A DNA stretch of 64,000 nt, from assembly GCF_010131535.1 (NCBI RefSeq), contig NZ_WUBS01000002.1, forward strand, positions 1-64,000, read 5' to 3'. The position numbers and the translations under genes were made by a program. The notes under the pieces are model-generated. The model was not told where the DNA came from, ran no database searches, and saw nothing but the letters and a program-made list of their open reading frames with translations. Below, piece after piece: positions 17,823 to 29,328 of this stretch. This DNA is from Acerihabitans arboris (GTDB taxonomy: Bacteria; Pseudomonadota; Gammaproteobacteria; Enterobacterales; Enterobacteriaceae). The first letter of the stretch is position 1, and each line of letters starts with the position of its first letter.

Positions 17823-19148
17823 TCAAGCGCGCGGTTTGAGGACAAACGAATGCAATGAGTTTGCCGCTAGCTCCATTGCAAAGGCATTCCCCGGAGTAGC
17901 CAGGCGCAATTGCCGTTGTGCCGTGGACGGGTTACTGAGATTGACAATGACCGAGCCGTCCTGGTTTTCAAAGGCTACCGCATTACCGCTCATCGCGCCG
18001 GTCAAAGGAACCATCCGGGCGCCGGGCTGGATCAAGCGGGAAAAATGACGCATCACGTAATACTCAGGGTTGTAAACGACGTCTTGTGTTGAGGTATTCA
18101 CCGATATCATACTGTTTTGTTTCCATCCCCAGGTACTTTCCCCACCGTCGGCCAGCACCATGTTCCAGTAGAAATAACCGTTGGCGCCGTTCACCAGATA
18201 ATGTCGGAACAAACCGAAGACATAATGTGCATACTGCCACGTATTTTGGCCATCGCCGCATTCGTTTTCCGTCTGGTAATAGCGCAATTCGGGGTAGCTC
18301 ATTACCGTTCGCTGAATGGCGTTTTTACCCGCCCACTGGTAACCCACGCCGGCGACATACCGATAAGCCTCCGGATCCGAGAGCACGCAGTTGGCGTAGT
18401 CGTCATAGTCCTGCCCCGGCTCTTTCAAAAACTCAGGGGCATTGATGGTCCCCAGCCAGATTTCGCTGGCAACGCTGTCCCGCCTGAACCGCGGGCCCAG
18501 ATATCCTTTGATGAAATCACGCAGTTGCTCGCCGCTCCATACGCACGACGGAAACTTTTGGTCCGCCACGACTTCATTTTGAATATGTACCTGGGCGATG
18601 GGTACGCCTTCGGCCCGGTAGTACTCAACAAATTTCCTGAAATATAACGCGTAAGCCTCCTGGGTCCGCGCATCCCGGCGCAATCGGCCAAAATTGCAGG
18701 CCTGGTGCGTCTTCAGCCAGGTCGGCGGGCTCCAGGGAGAAGCGAAAAGCGTCATGTTGGGCTGGCGCGCCAGCGCGGCCTTGATATACGGCAGCAGAAG
18801 GCGTTTATCCCGATCAATGGAAAACTTCTCCATGGCATAATCATCTTCCTGTTCGTTCAGGCTGTACCATGAGACGGCATAATCGCTGGCACCGATCGGC
18901 ACTCTCCCCATCGTCAGGCGGCACTCTCCGTCCGATGAGAACAAGTCATCCAAAATCGCGTTTTGCCGCGCTTTGTCCAGCGCATTCAACGCAACCATGC
19001 CCAGCTCGTTAAAACACCCGCCAAACCCCTCCAACTTACGCCCGCGTGCCTCACCCAATACTAAGTTAGCTGCTTCGGTCGTTTCGGTTATTTGGCCTCC
19101 TCGCCGCCACTGTGCCTCATCTGATGACATGATCCACTCAATATTCAT
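17823..19148 (-). CDS. Glycoside hydrolase family 30 protein
   Basis: This 441-residue protein has the (beta/alpha)8 plus beta-sandwich layout of GH30 (glucosylceramidase-like) enzymes. GFGGCFNELG at about 41-50 and SPWSPPTWLK at 138-146 are typical of the barrel. VHIQNE places the acid/base Glu at 192, and YQTENECG supplies the nucleophile (Glu294 or Glu296). No signal peptide is seen, so it acts in the cytoplasm on an imported glycoside. Its start overlaps the stop of a GPH sugar-transporter gene by 4 bp, showing that the pair was a transport-and-hydrolysis unit; AGGAGA lies upstream. The substrate may be a beta-glucoside, beta-xyloside or beta-fucoside. Confidence 0.9.
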   Translation of the reverse strand: MNIEWIMSSDEAQWRRGGQITETTEAANLVLGEARGRKLEGFGGCFNELGMVALNALDKARQNAILDDLFSSDGECRLTMGRVPIGASDYAVSWYSLNEQEDDYAMEKFSIDRDKRLLLPYIKAALARQPNMTLFASPWSPPTWLKTHQACNFGRLRRDARTQEAYALYFRKFVEYYRAEGVPIAQVHIQNEVVADQKFPSCVWSGEQLRDFIKGYLGPRFRRDSVASEIWLGTINAPEFLKEPGQDYDDYANCVLSDPEAYRYVAGVGYQWAGKNAIQRTVMSYPELRYYQTENECGDGQNTWQYAHYVFGLFRHYLVNGANGYFYWNMVLADGGESTWGWKQNSMISVNTSTQDVVYNPEYYVMRHFSRLIQPGARMVPLTGAMSGNAVAFENQDGSVIVNLSNPSTAQRQLRLATPGNAFAMELAANSLHSFVLKPRA

Positions 19149-19753
19149 ACGTCGGCTCTCCTCGGTAAATTGTCCGGTGTAGTAGGTTCGGGGAAATGGC
19201 CCGGCGCGGCGATATTCAGCAGCGCCAGTTTTTTATCGTCCAGGGAGTACCGATACATTATCAGGATAAGGCTAAGCGTCAGCATTCCCGGCAATACGGT
19301 AAACAGCAGCGCGATGATCTCCAGCGCCGCATCCGCCTGGGTGGCGGCGCCACCGACATAGTTGCCCCAGGCGAGCAACCAGCCGATCAGCGCGCCGCCG
19401 ATGGCGATGCCCAATTTGATGGCGAACAGATTGGTTGAAAACACGATGCCGCTCAGGCGTCGGCCGCTGCGAAGCTCTTCTACATCGATAACGTCCGACA
19501 GCATGCTCCACTGCAACGGTGTCGCCGCCAGTTGGATAACGTTGATCAGCACAATCAGCAGGCAGACCAAGGGCACATTCGCCGGCGCAACAAAATAAAA
19601 CAGGAACAGCAGGACGGCCTCGATGCCCATGGCGAGCTTGAAACCACGCAGTTTATCGACGTTTTTGGTATCAATGGTCAACCGCAATTTGGCGTTGATC
19701 CCTTTGCCGCGCGATTGAACCTGGTGGAGGCGGCGGTGAAAATAGCCCGACAA
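19145..19753 (-). pseudogene. GPH-family sugar:cation symporter, C-terminal fragment
   Basis: About 200 codons remain of a transporter family whose members usually have 440-480 residues. The fragment has SMLSDVIDVEELRSGRRLSG followed by IVFSTNLFAIKLGIAIGGAL, the conserved second-half motif of glycoside-pentoside-hexuronide symporters, and several membrane helices. The N-terminal half is missing, and the sequence upstream belongs to unrelated debris. The fragment overlaps the GH30 start by 4 bp. The transporter cannot be functional, so the hydrolase may have lost its dedicated uptake route. Confidence 0.8.
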
Positions 19754-19829
19754 TAAACAGCAGTTATGACAAAGCCTGGCGCTGGATACTCAGGATGGCC
19801 ATGCCCTACATGTTGTTGGGCTTTTACTT

Positions 19830-19973
19830 TTACCAACCGCTCAGCATATTACCCAGCGTACCGGCGATACCATCGACCATCAGCACGATGCTCAATGTTT
19901 TCTCATCAGCATGCAGAGTGCCGGCAAGCAGCTGTCCCCGATAGGTGTACAACGTGAAACCAGCAGTCATGGC
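19830..19973 (-). pseudogene. MFS transporter fragment
   Basis: A short minus-strand stretch reads GFTLYTYRGQLLAGTLHADE and then LSIVLMVDGIAGTLGNMLSG, matching the start of the second half of drug-efflux-type major facilitator proteins. It ends in a stop and has no flanking transporter sequence. It joins directly to the ATPase fragment on its upstream side. Confidence 0.5.
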
Positions 19974-20036
19974 TGAAGAATGACAAGCTAGTGTATTCAT
20001 ACCTATTTTCGCAGTCAAATGCATTAGAACGTACCG

Positions 20037-20244
20037 ATGCGCTGTTGTCGCTGACGTTCGCTCCCAGGCCTTAATCCGGCACGGCATGTCGATACCGCCA
20101 TCCCCGACGATATACAGCACCAGCCCTGCGTGCCCCGCCTCCAGCCCCGGGCATGCCGGTGGCAATATGGCAGGCCCAGGCAATCGCCATAAAGGACTTG
20201 TACGACCCGCTGGGGCCGTAAATGCTTGTCAGGGCGTCACTCAT
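20037..20244 (-). pseudogene. RepA/AAA_25-type ATPase fragment (plasmid or phage helicase)
   Basis: From an ATG at 20244 the minus strand encodes TSIYGPSGSYKSFMAIAWAC, a Walker A motif in the style of RepA/AAA_25 helicases. After a one-base frame change near 20150 it continues with GHAGLVLYIVGDGG, a Walker B strand, and RIKAWE. These two pieces are adjacent in such ATPases. The rest is gone. The fragment marks an integrated plasmid or prophage that has been eroded. Confidence 0.6.
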
Positions 20245-20684
20245 TATTCTATTTGATCCAATAATAAAAGACGCTAATGGTAAGGGTATGCTGCCGACAA
20301 TAATCTTGTTTGATCAAGCCGCTACGTTGCCAGCCCGCTGCTTTGAACGCCTAATGGTCCGCATGATGCAGCAAGCGATCTATGATCCTACCCAGATTTG
20401 ACGGACGCGCGATCCTGGCAGGCAAAGGGCAGAGTGTTTACCATTGCCTGCCAAAGTTTTTGCATCAGGAACTTAAAGCGGCTGGCGTGCCGACTATAGC
20501 GGAAGGCAGAGAGATTAATTTCCTTATCGAGCCATGCGCAGAAGAAGATGCCCGTGCTGAATTGCCCATATATACCTGTCCCTGAATAAAAAACTGACCG
20601 ATTATGCTGACAATAACCGTAATATAAATGTTGGTAGTTACAAGGCTGCATATACGCTTATCCATAACCGCACATTCCGCGCCC
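20245..20684. other. Region with an unidentified short ORF
   Basis: A plus-strand frame at 20382-20585 (67 codons, containing FLHQELKAAGVPTIAEGREI) reads like part of a real protein, but I do not recognise it. It lacks a clear ribosome site and lies next to plasmid/phage debris. Nothing else is seen here. Confidence 0.3.
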
Positions 20685-21650
20685 TTAATCAGAAAAGTAA
20701 TGTAAGTGACAAAATTTAGAACGGTTCCCGCTTAGAGTCCCTATATGTAACAAAGCGCTCTGAAAGGAGACGTTAAACATCTCCCCATGAGTGAGTCCGG
20801 GATACAGCCAGTATGCTGCCGGCAGCCCATCCGCACGAAGGCTCGAAAGCGTTCTGCGGACTTTGCTCAGGGCATCCGGGACTTCACCTGTTACTTTTTT
20901 TCCTGGAGCGCCAGTACCTTCCATTAGATACAGCTGCTTATTACTGAAATTGCGTTTATTTATATGCCCCAACTTGCTCAATAGTGCGAAATCATCTCTT
21001 TCCAGTGACGGACTGGCAGCGTAATAAAATTTAAAAAAGGATGATGATAAATAAGCGTCCATGACAAATAATCCTCCATAGGAATGCCCCCAAATTCCTC
21101 GTTCATAGGGGTTTATTTTAATATCTTTTTCCACTTTAAGAGAAATTCCGTCTTCAAGCAGTTGACGAAACATCGCGCTCCCACCGCCTTTCCGGCCATA
21201 ACGTTCAGGATCACCGTATTCCTTACTATTCTGTTTACCCAGTGGCGTATAATCATACGCTCTGGCGTTCGGTTCGAAGGGGAATTCTGTCTGATATCCA
21301 ATTGCTACTATTACAGGCGGTGTTTTTTCTGAAAGTTCCTTCAGCAGAGTGTCCGACAACCTGTCCATGACCGCGTTTCCATCCAGCATATACAGGATGG
21401 GGAAACCTGATGTCGGGGGAGATTTATCTGGGATACCCGTCCATATTTTGTAATGTCTTTTTCCGTCCGCAGAGTCGAATCTACTTACGCTGAAATGATA
21501 AAAAGAAGATCCCCGCTCGGCAATATTCGGCCCCAGTGGCTTCATATCCGGTTTGGCATTACTGTTCCCGGCATACAGGAGTATTATGAAAAATACGGCT
21601 GAAAACATCGCCATGTGCTGATAACTATTTCGATATTTTCGGCCATTCAT
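20685..21650 (-). CDS. iroE: Salmochelin esterase IroE
   Basis: This 321-residue protein has an N-terminal hydrophobic anchor or uncleaved signal (FSAVFFIILLYAG) followed by an alpha/beta-hydrolase domain of the esterase D type. The nucleophile elbow is GHSYGG, and the catalytic His lies in LTHGEMFN. IroE is a periplasmic esterase that linearises glucosylated enterobactin for export and uptake. It is the last gene of iroB-iroC-iroD-iroE on this strand and lies 89 bp after iroD. The ribosome site is weak (AGAGAAG), so a start at the internal ATG at 21614 is also possible. Confidence 0.9.
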   Translation of the reverse strand: MNGRKYRNSYQHMAMFSAVFFIILLYAGNSNAKPDMKPLGPNIAERGSSFYHFSVSRFDSADGKRHYKIWTGIPDKSPPTSGFPILYMLDGNAVMDRLSDTLLKELSEKTPPVIVAIGYQTEFPFEPNARAYDYTPLGKQNSKEYGDPERYGRKGGGSAMFRQLLEDGISLKVEKDIKINPYERGIWGHSYGGLFVMDAYLSSSFFKFYYAASPSLERDDFALLSKLGHINKRNFSNKQLYLMEGTGAPGKKVTGEVPDALSKVRRTLSSLRADGLPAAYWLYPGLTHGEMFNVSFQSALLHIGTLSGNRSKFCHLHYFSD

Positions 21651-21739
21651 GTATTTCTTCTCTATATTCGCCTATTGATAACGGGATCCGAACGCCGTTT
21701 AACTAAGTACCTGGAAAGGTGTCCGGTTTTAGTTGACCG

Positions 21740-22990
21740 TTATAGTACGGTTAGTCCGTCGATGAGGGCTCCACGCCACCATGCAAAATCGTGGCCGCCG
21801 GTATAGATTGTAAGATCGCTATCTACGCCTGCTGCAAGTAGCCGTTGGTGCAATTGTTGGACATGAGGAACCATAGCTCCTTCCAAAGCGCCCACGCATA
21901 GCCGGATCCGCACCTGCTTCGGAGGCGTGGACAGCACGTGTTCGCTCACCCAGGAGGTATCATTTTCGGTGAACATGAAGGGACGTCTGCTCCTATCCGG
22001 CGTCCACCACAGGGAGGGAGAGTGGCATAGTACGGAGCCGAATATGCCCGGCGCATGCATGGCGGCCATGAGTGCGGTAACGCCACCAAGGCTTTGCCCG
22101 GACAGTACGGTATTTGAACGGCCAGCCCATGTTCTATCAGGATAATCCGCACGGACCTGAGGTACCAAGCGCTCGGCGATGTCCAGTACGACTTCGCTAT
22201 AGCCACCCAGGATCGCAGAGCGATCGGATTCATCAAGGTTGTCGATTCCAAGCACCGCCAAGGGGCCGATACGGCCGTTATTGATGGCGACATCGATGGC
22301 CCCAAGGACACCTATGTGGTCGAACCACGTTTCAGCATCGAGCAATACAAGTAATCCCAAAGGCGCCGACCTGGGTACGTCGGGAAGATAGAGGCGAACG
22401 CGGCGCTTGTGGCCGGCGACCAAGGGATAGGAAGTGGCGAGCACGCCGCGCTGGGCACGTGGTACCCCAGCCCACTCGCTTTGTTCTGGGGCCAGCTCCA
22501 GGGCCAGGATAGACTCCTGTGCGTCCCCTCGTACGTTAATGCCCGGTGCCTGGTTAAGCGGGTCGGGCTGACCGGCAAACGCAGGGCAGCGACCACCAAG
22601 CTGCGAGATCGATTCAGGTGAGGTTCCCTCTGGAATTTCGATAATCGTGTATGAGCCGCGGTACGTGGCCGGCAATCTTAGTGTCAGCGTCCAGATGTCG
22701 CTAGACGGGACGTGGGCCATTAGCCCCTTGGCGACATTGCTTTTGTCGGTCACACGGTTCAAGCGGACATAAACACCCTGCAGCGGCTTTCCCGAGCGCC
22801 ATAAAAAGGTGACCTCGCGGTCGTCGCTTTTACCCTGAACCTCAGCGGCCAGAGGAATATCGACAGATTCAACGTCACGCCAGAACCGGGTGATGTCCAG
22901 CGATGCGCTTGTTGCCAGCTGTGTGCGTACGCGTGCTGCGGCGCCGACATCATCGGGCGTTAAGGGCGGTATATTCCTCATTTTTGGCAT
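21740..22990 (-). CDS. iroD: Salmochelin/enterobactin esterase IroD
   Basis: From the ATG at 22990 the protein has 416 residues, close to other IroD proteins; the longer frame opens with an unsupported TTG. An N-terminal Fes-type domain is followed by an esterase domain with the nucleophile elbow SGQSLGGVTAL, and YTGGHDFAWWRG supplies the catalytic His near the C-terminus. IroD is cytoplasmic and hydrolyses the trilactone of ferric salmochelin or enterobactin, releasing iron. The ribosome site is poor, and a second ATG at 22981 is possible. It sits between iroC and iroE, separated from iroC by an IS3 remnant. Confidence 0.92.
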   Translation of the reverse strand: MPKMRNIPPLTPDDVGAAARVRTQLATSASLDITRFWRDVESVDIPLAAEVQGKSDDREVTFLWRSGKPLQGVYVRLNRVTDKSNVAKGLMAHVPSSDIWTLTLRLPATYRGSYTIIEIPEGTSPESISQLGGRCPAFAGQPDPLNQAPGINVRGDAQESILALELAPEQSEWAGVPRAQRGVLATSYPLVAGHKRRVRLYLPDVPRSAPLGLLVLLDAETWFDHIGVLGAIDVAINNGRIGPLAVLGIDNLDESDRSAILGGYSEVVLDIAERLVPQVRADYPDRTWAGRSNTVLSGQSLGGVTALMAAMHAPGIFGSVLCHSPSLWWTPDRSRRPFMFTENDTSWVSEHVLSTPPKQVRIRLCVGALEGAMVPHVQQLHQRLLAAGVDSDLTIYTGGHDFAWWRGALIDGLTVL

Positions 22991-23148
22991 TCCATGAAAT
23001 ATAAAGGTGGTGTGTAGTGTAGTGACCAACAACAATTGATCACCACATTAGACTGTTCATGGAACAGCCGCTCTGATTCATTTGGCGTTAGGCCGCCATT
23101 ATACCCACGGGGGCTGATTGCGTTGCAATAACCCCGTGATATAGCGGT

Positions 23149-26953
<3,805 letters not shown>

Positions 26954-27118
26954 CAAGCCTCCTTCATCTGCGATAGAACAGATCCATGGGTGCAGTCGGC
27001 AAACCGCACCCAGACAGATCCAGTTGAACATTGCGTCAGGGCAGGCCCCCGCTGGAATCCTTGGCGGATAAAGGCTGCGCCATCACGCTGGCGTGACATA
27101 ATCGTAGAATGGCCGTAG

Positions 27119-28234
27119 TCAGCCGTGTTCCAGTTTTGCGACCAGGCTTTCGGCAACCTCGGACGGACTCGCTTGCGTAGCCATTTCGGCAGCGACCTGT
27201 GCTGAAGCTGCACGCAGTGCGGTATTACCCAGGAATGTATTGATCAGGACACTAGTCAATCCGTCCTCGCCGGGGATGATCCCGCAACCCCGCTCCACGA
27301 CAGCCTTGGCATTGACAGGACGATCCGCCCCTTGGCCAAATACGATCTGCGGTATCCCGGCGTGCAAGGCCGTCAGGGTGTTACCCGCCCCCCCATGATG
27401 AATAAATCCATCGGCGCCGTTGAGAAACACGCCCATCGGAATCCAGTCTACAAGCCGCACATTTGGCGGCAGCTTTCGTAAATCAGAACGCGCATTAGCT
27501 GATAGCTGTAAGATGATGTCGGCATCCACCTCATCGGCCGAGTCCATAACCCACGAAATCAGATCCAGCCCATCGACCATGGGCTTGACGGTGCCGAGAC
27601 TGACCAACAAACGTTTTCTGTCCGGCGCCCTCTCCCACCATTCCTCCCAGACCGCCCCTCCGTTGTAGGGTACATACTGCATTGAAATGATGGGTTCGCC
27701 TTCATTCTTCAGAATACTCATGCTCGGCGGCGTGACATCGATCCATGCAAGATCGCGCGGCGGCGCATCGACACCGTGGCGGGTGTAGGCATCGGCCAAC
27801 GATCGCGTCACCCCTTTTATATGCCAGGGGGTGTGGGCAAATCCCACGGTTTGCATGACCACGGGGATACCATACCTAGCCGCAATTAATGGCCCTACCA
27901 CGCCAAGTGGCGGATACACGATCAGGTCGGGCTGCCATTCCCCGGCGAATTCAACCAGGCGGTCAGCCATCTCTTCACTAAAGAAAGAGAAGTTCCCCAT
28001 TCTGGTGCCTATATTGCCGTTCTTTCGCATATCTTCCTGGCGCCGATAGCCGGCCTCCGAATCGAATCCGGGCGCGGCATCGAACGCCACCAGGCCGGCC
28101 TCAGCCGCCTTTTGCGCAAATTTTCCTGCGCTCGCGATCACAACTTCATGCCCATTCACACGAAAAGCCTGGGCAAGAGAGAACACTGGATACAATAGAC
28201 CGTACAAAGGTGGACCAACAAAGAGAACACGCAT
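27119..28234 (-). CDS. iroB: Enterobactin C-glucosyltransferase IroB
   Basis: From the ATG at 28234 (GAGGGA upstream) the protein has 371 residues, the length known for IroB. The N-terminus MRVLFVGPPLYGLLYP and the C-terminal donor-binding segment FIHHGGAGNTLTALHAGIPQ identify a GT1-family glycosyltransferase. IroB attaches glucose from UDP-glucose to the catechol rings of enterobactin, making salmochelin that evades host lipocalin. It heads the iro operon. No enterobactin synthesis genes are in the window, so ent genes must be elsewhere if the product is made. Confidence 0.93.
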   Translation of the reverse strand: MRVLFVGPPLYGLLYPVFSLAQAFRVNGHEVVIASAGKFAQKAAEAGLVAFDAAPGFDSEAGYRRQEDMRKNGNIGTRMGNFSFFSEEMADRLVEFAGEWQPDLIVYPPLGVVGPLIAARYGIPVVMQTVGFAHTPWHIKGVTRSLADAYTRHGVDAPPRDLAWIDVTPPSMSILKNEGEPIISMQYVPYNGGAVWEEWWERAPDRKRLLVSLGTVKPMVDGLDLISWVMDSADEVDADIILQLSANARSDLRKLPPNVRLVDWIPMGVFLNGADGFIHHGGAGNTLTALHAGIPQIVFGQGADRPVNAKAVVERGCGIIPGEDGLTSVLINTFLGNTALRAASAQVAAEMATQASPSEVAESLVAKLEHG

Positions 28235-28728
28235 GAGAAAATCCCTCTCCGTTTGACGAACTGAAATCCGAAAGTTAACGCAAACACCCAGCCCGCTGAG
28301 GCGGCCATGCATTCCCAGTCAAGCCACCGATCGGCTAATCGAAGCTGAGACCCCTTTTAATTCCGATGGGGGCGCTTTATCGGCGACTTAGCAACGTAAC
28401 CAACGCAAACTATTGCTTAACCACCGTGCGACGCCTCTATCGAATCCGGCTATCCATCTCCCGACTACCGATAACGCTTTATGCGTTATTGTCCTGAATT
28501 AACGGCACTAGGGACATTGCCATTCGGCCAGGCTTCGCCCTGGTATTATGGGCATCCGCAGGACGAGGTGCGTCTGGTGAACAGGCTTTTTGTTTATAAG
28601 TCCTGCTTGAAAGAAAAAACTCATTTCATCATCCTGTTTGCAACAGTACCCGTTGACCTGCCTGGGAAGTCCTTATAGATGTTCCGCCTTCCCTTCTCTC
28701 CCTTTTAGACCGCCCCCGTAAGACACAA
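28235..28728. other. Long leader upstream of iroB
   Basis: No gene is recognised in these 494 bases. A hairpin with arms ATAACGC and GCGTTAT (28471-28489, 5-base loop) is the clearest structure. If iroB is transcribed from the Fur-like site at 28757-28785, this would be an unusually long untranslated leader. Confidence 0.4.
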
Positions 28729-28806
28729 GTCAGATAAAAAACTAAATTTACGAATACTAATGATAATAATTACTAATATCATTAGCGCTTGCAAGCATTA
28801 TCTGAC
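28729..28806. promoter_or_regulatory. Fur-like site inside nested inverted repeats
   Basis: The core GATAATAATTACTAATATC (28762-28780) matches 14 of 19 bases of the classical Fur box. It is enclosed by CTAATGATA (28757-28765) and TATCATTAG (28777-28785), a perfect 9-bp inverted repeat. Outside lies a second perfect 9-bp pair, GTCAGATAA (28729-28737) and TTATCTGAC (28798-28806). Iron control of iroB from here is expected from the operon's function. Confidence 0.6.
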
Positions 28807-28844
28807 ACATCAGTGAAATTATGAATGCGAGTAACAACGGTTGC

Positions 28845-28879
28845 ACGCCTACGGCGTAAGCCTGTCTGCTTCGCAGACA
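28845..28879. repeat. Two adjacent perfect hairpins
   Basis: ACGCC-TAC-GGCGT (28845-28857) is followed by TGTCTGC-TTC-GCAGACA (28863-28879), then ACGACGGTTTTC. The pair borders the IS630 remnant and may be part of a transposon end or a weak terminator. Confidence 0.5.
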
Positions 28880-28888
28880 CGACGGTTT

Positions 28889-29152
28889 TCATGCCTTGCT
28901 CCCCACGTTGAACTCCGCAGCATGTCTATCTTGCGCCCGGTAAAACGCCTCTTCACCATCGATGAGGACTGGAACCGCTTCCTCGAACCATACGGCGACT
29001 GCGTCGGCGAATGGACCCGGCTCCTCATTTGCGCGCACGCAGCGCAGCGTTCCGGCAATGTCACTGACGCGGTCGCCAGGGCGCAACTCCAGCATGGCTG
29101 TGAGTCTGCGGGCATGGTTTTTGTCCCGGGTTTTATGGATACCTTTCTTCAT
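28889..29152 (-). pseudogene. IS630-family transposase fragment
   Basis: The first third of this frame, HARRLTAMLELRPGDRVSDIAGTLRC, is the N-terminal helix-turn-helix of IS630-type transposases. Beyond about 29040 the frame diverges to sequence I cannot place in that family, so only the N-terminal piece is certain. No catalytic DDE region remains. It lies between iroN and iroB and may record the event that brought them together. Confidence 0.6.
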
Positions 29153-29267
29153 CAGGCTACGTTCGGTGTCGGGGTATCTCTGTTATGCCCGGCATTGCCC
29201 AGTCCGGTTGGGGATTTAATGCATTGGTTATTACCCCGTCTGATAAACCAGGATAATTGATTGTACA

Positions 29268-29297
29268 GGCTGCGAGGGGGATGCCCCGCTCGCAGCC
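29268..29297 (-). terminator. Strong hairpin downstream of iroN
   Basis: GGCTGCGAG pairs with CTCGCAGCC, and GGGG with CCCC inside, leaving an ATG loop and one bulged base. It lies 31 bp past the iroN stop. The T content after it on the minus strand is low, so it may act as a rho-independent terminator of modest strength. Confidence 0.6.
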
Positions 29298-29328
29298 CTT
29301 ATACGTCAGGATGCGTTATTTGTTTGCA

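Noticed and set aside
19766-19957. Plus-strand ORF that in another frame reads YDKAWRWILRMAMPYMLLGF
   Set aside because: The hydrophobic stretch resembles a transporter helix, but it is short, on the opposite strand to the GPH fragment and without conserved signature.
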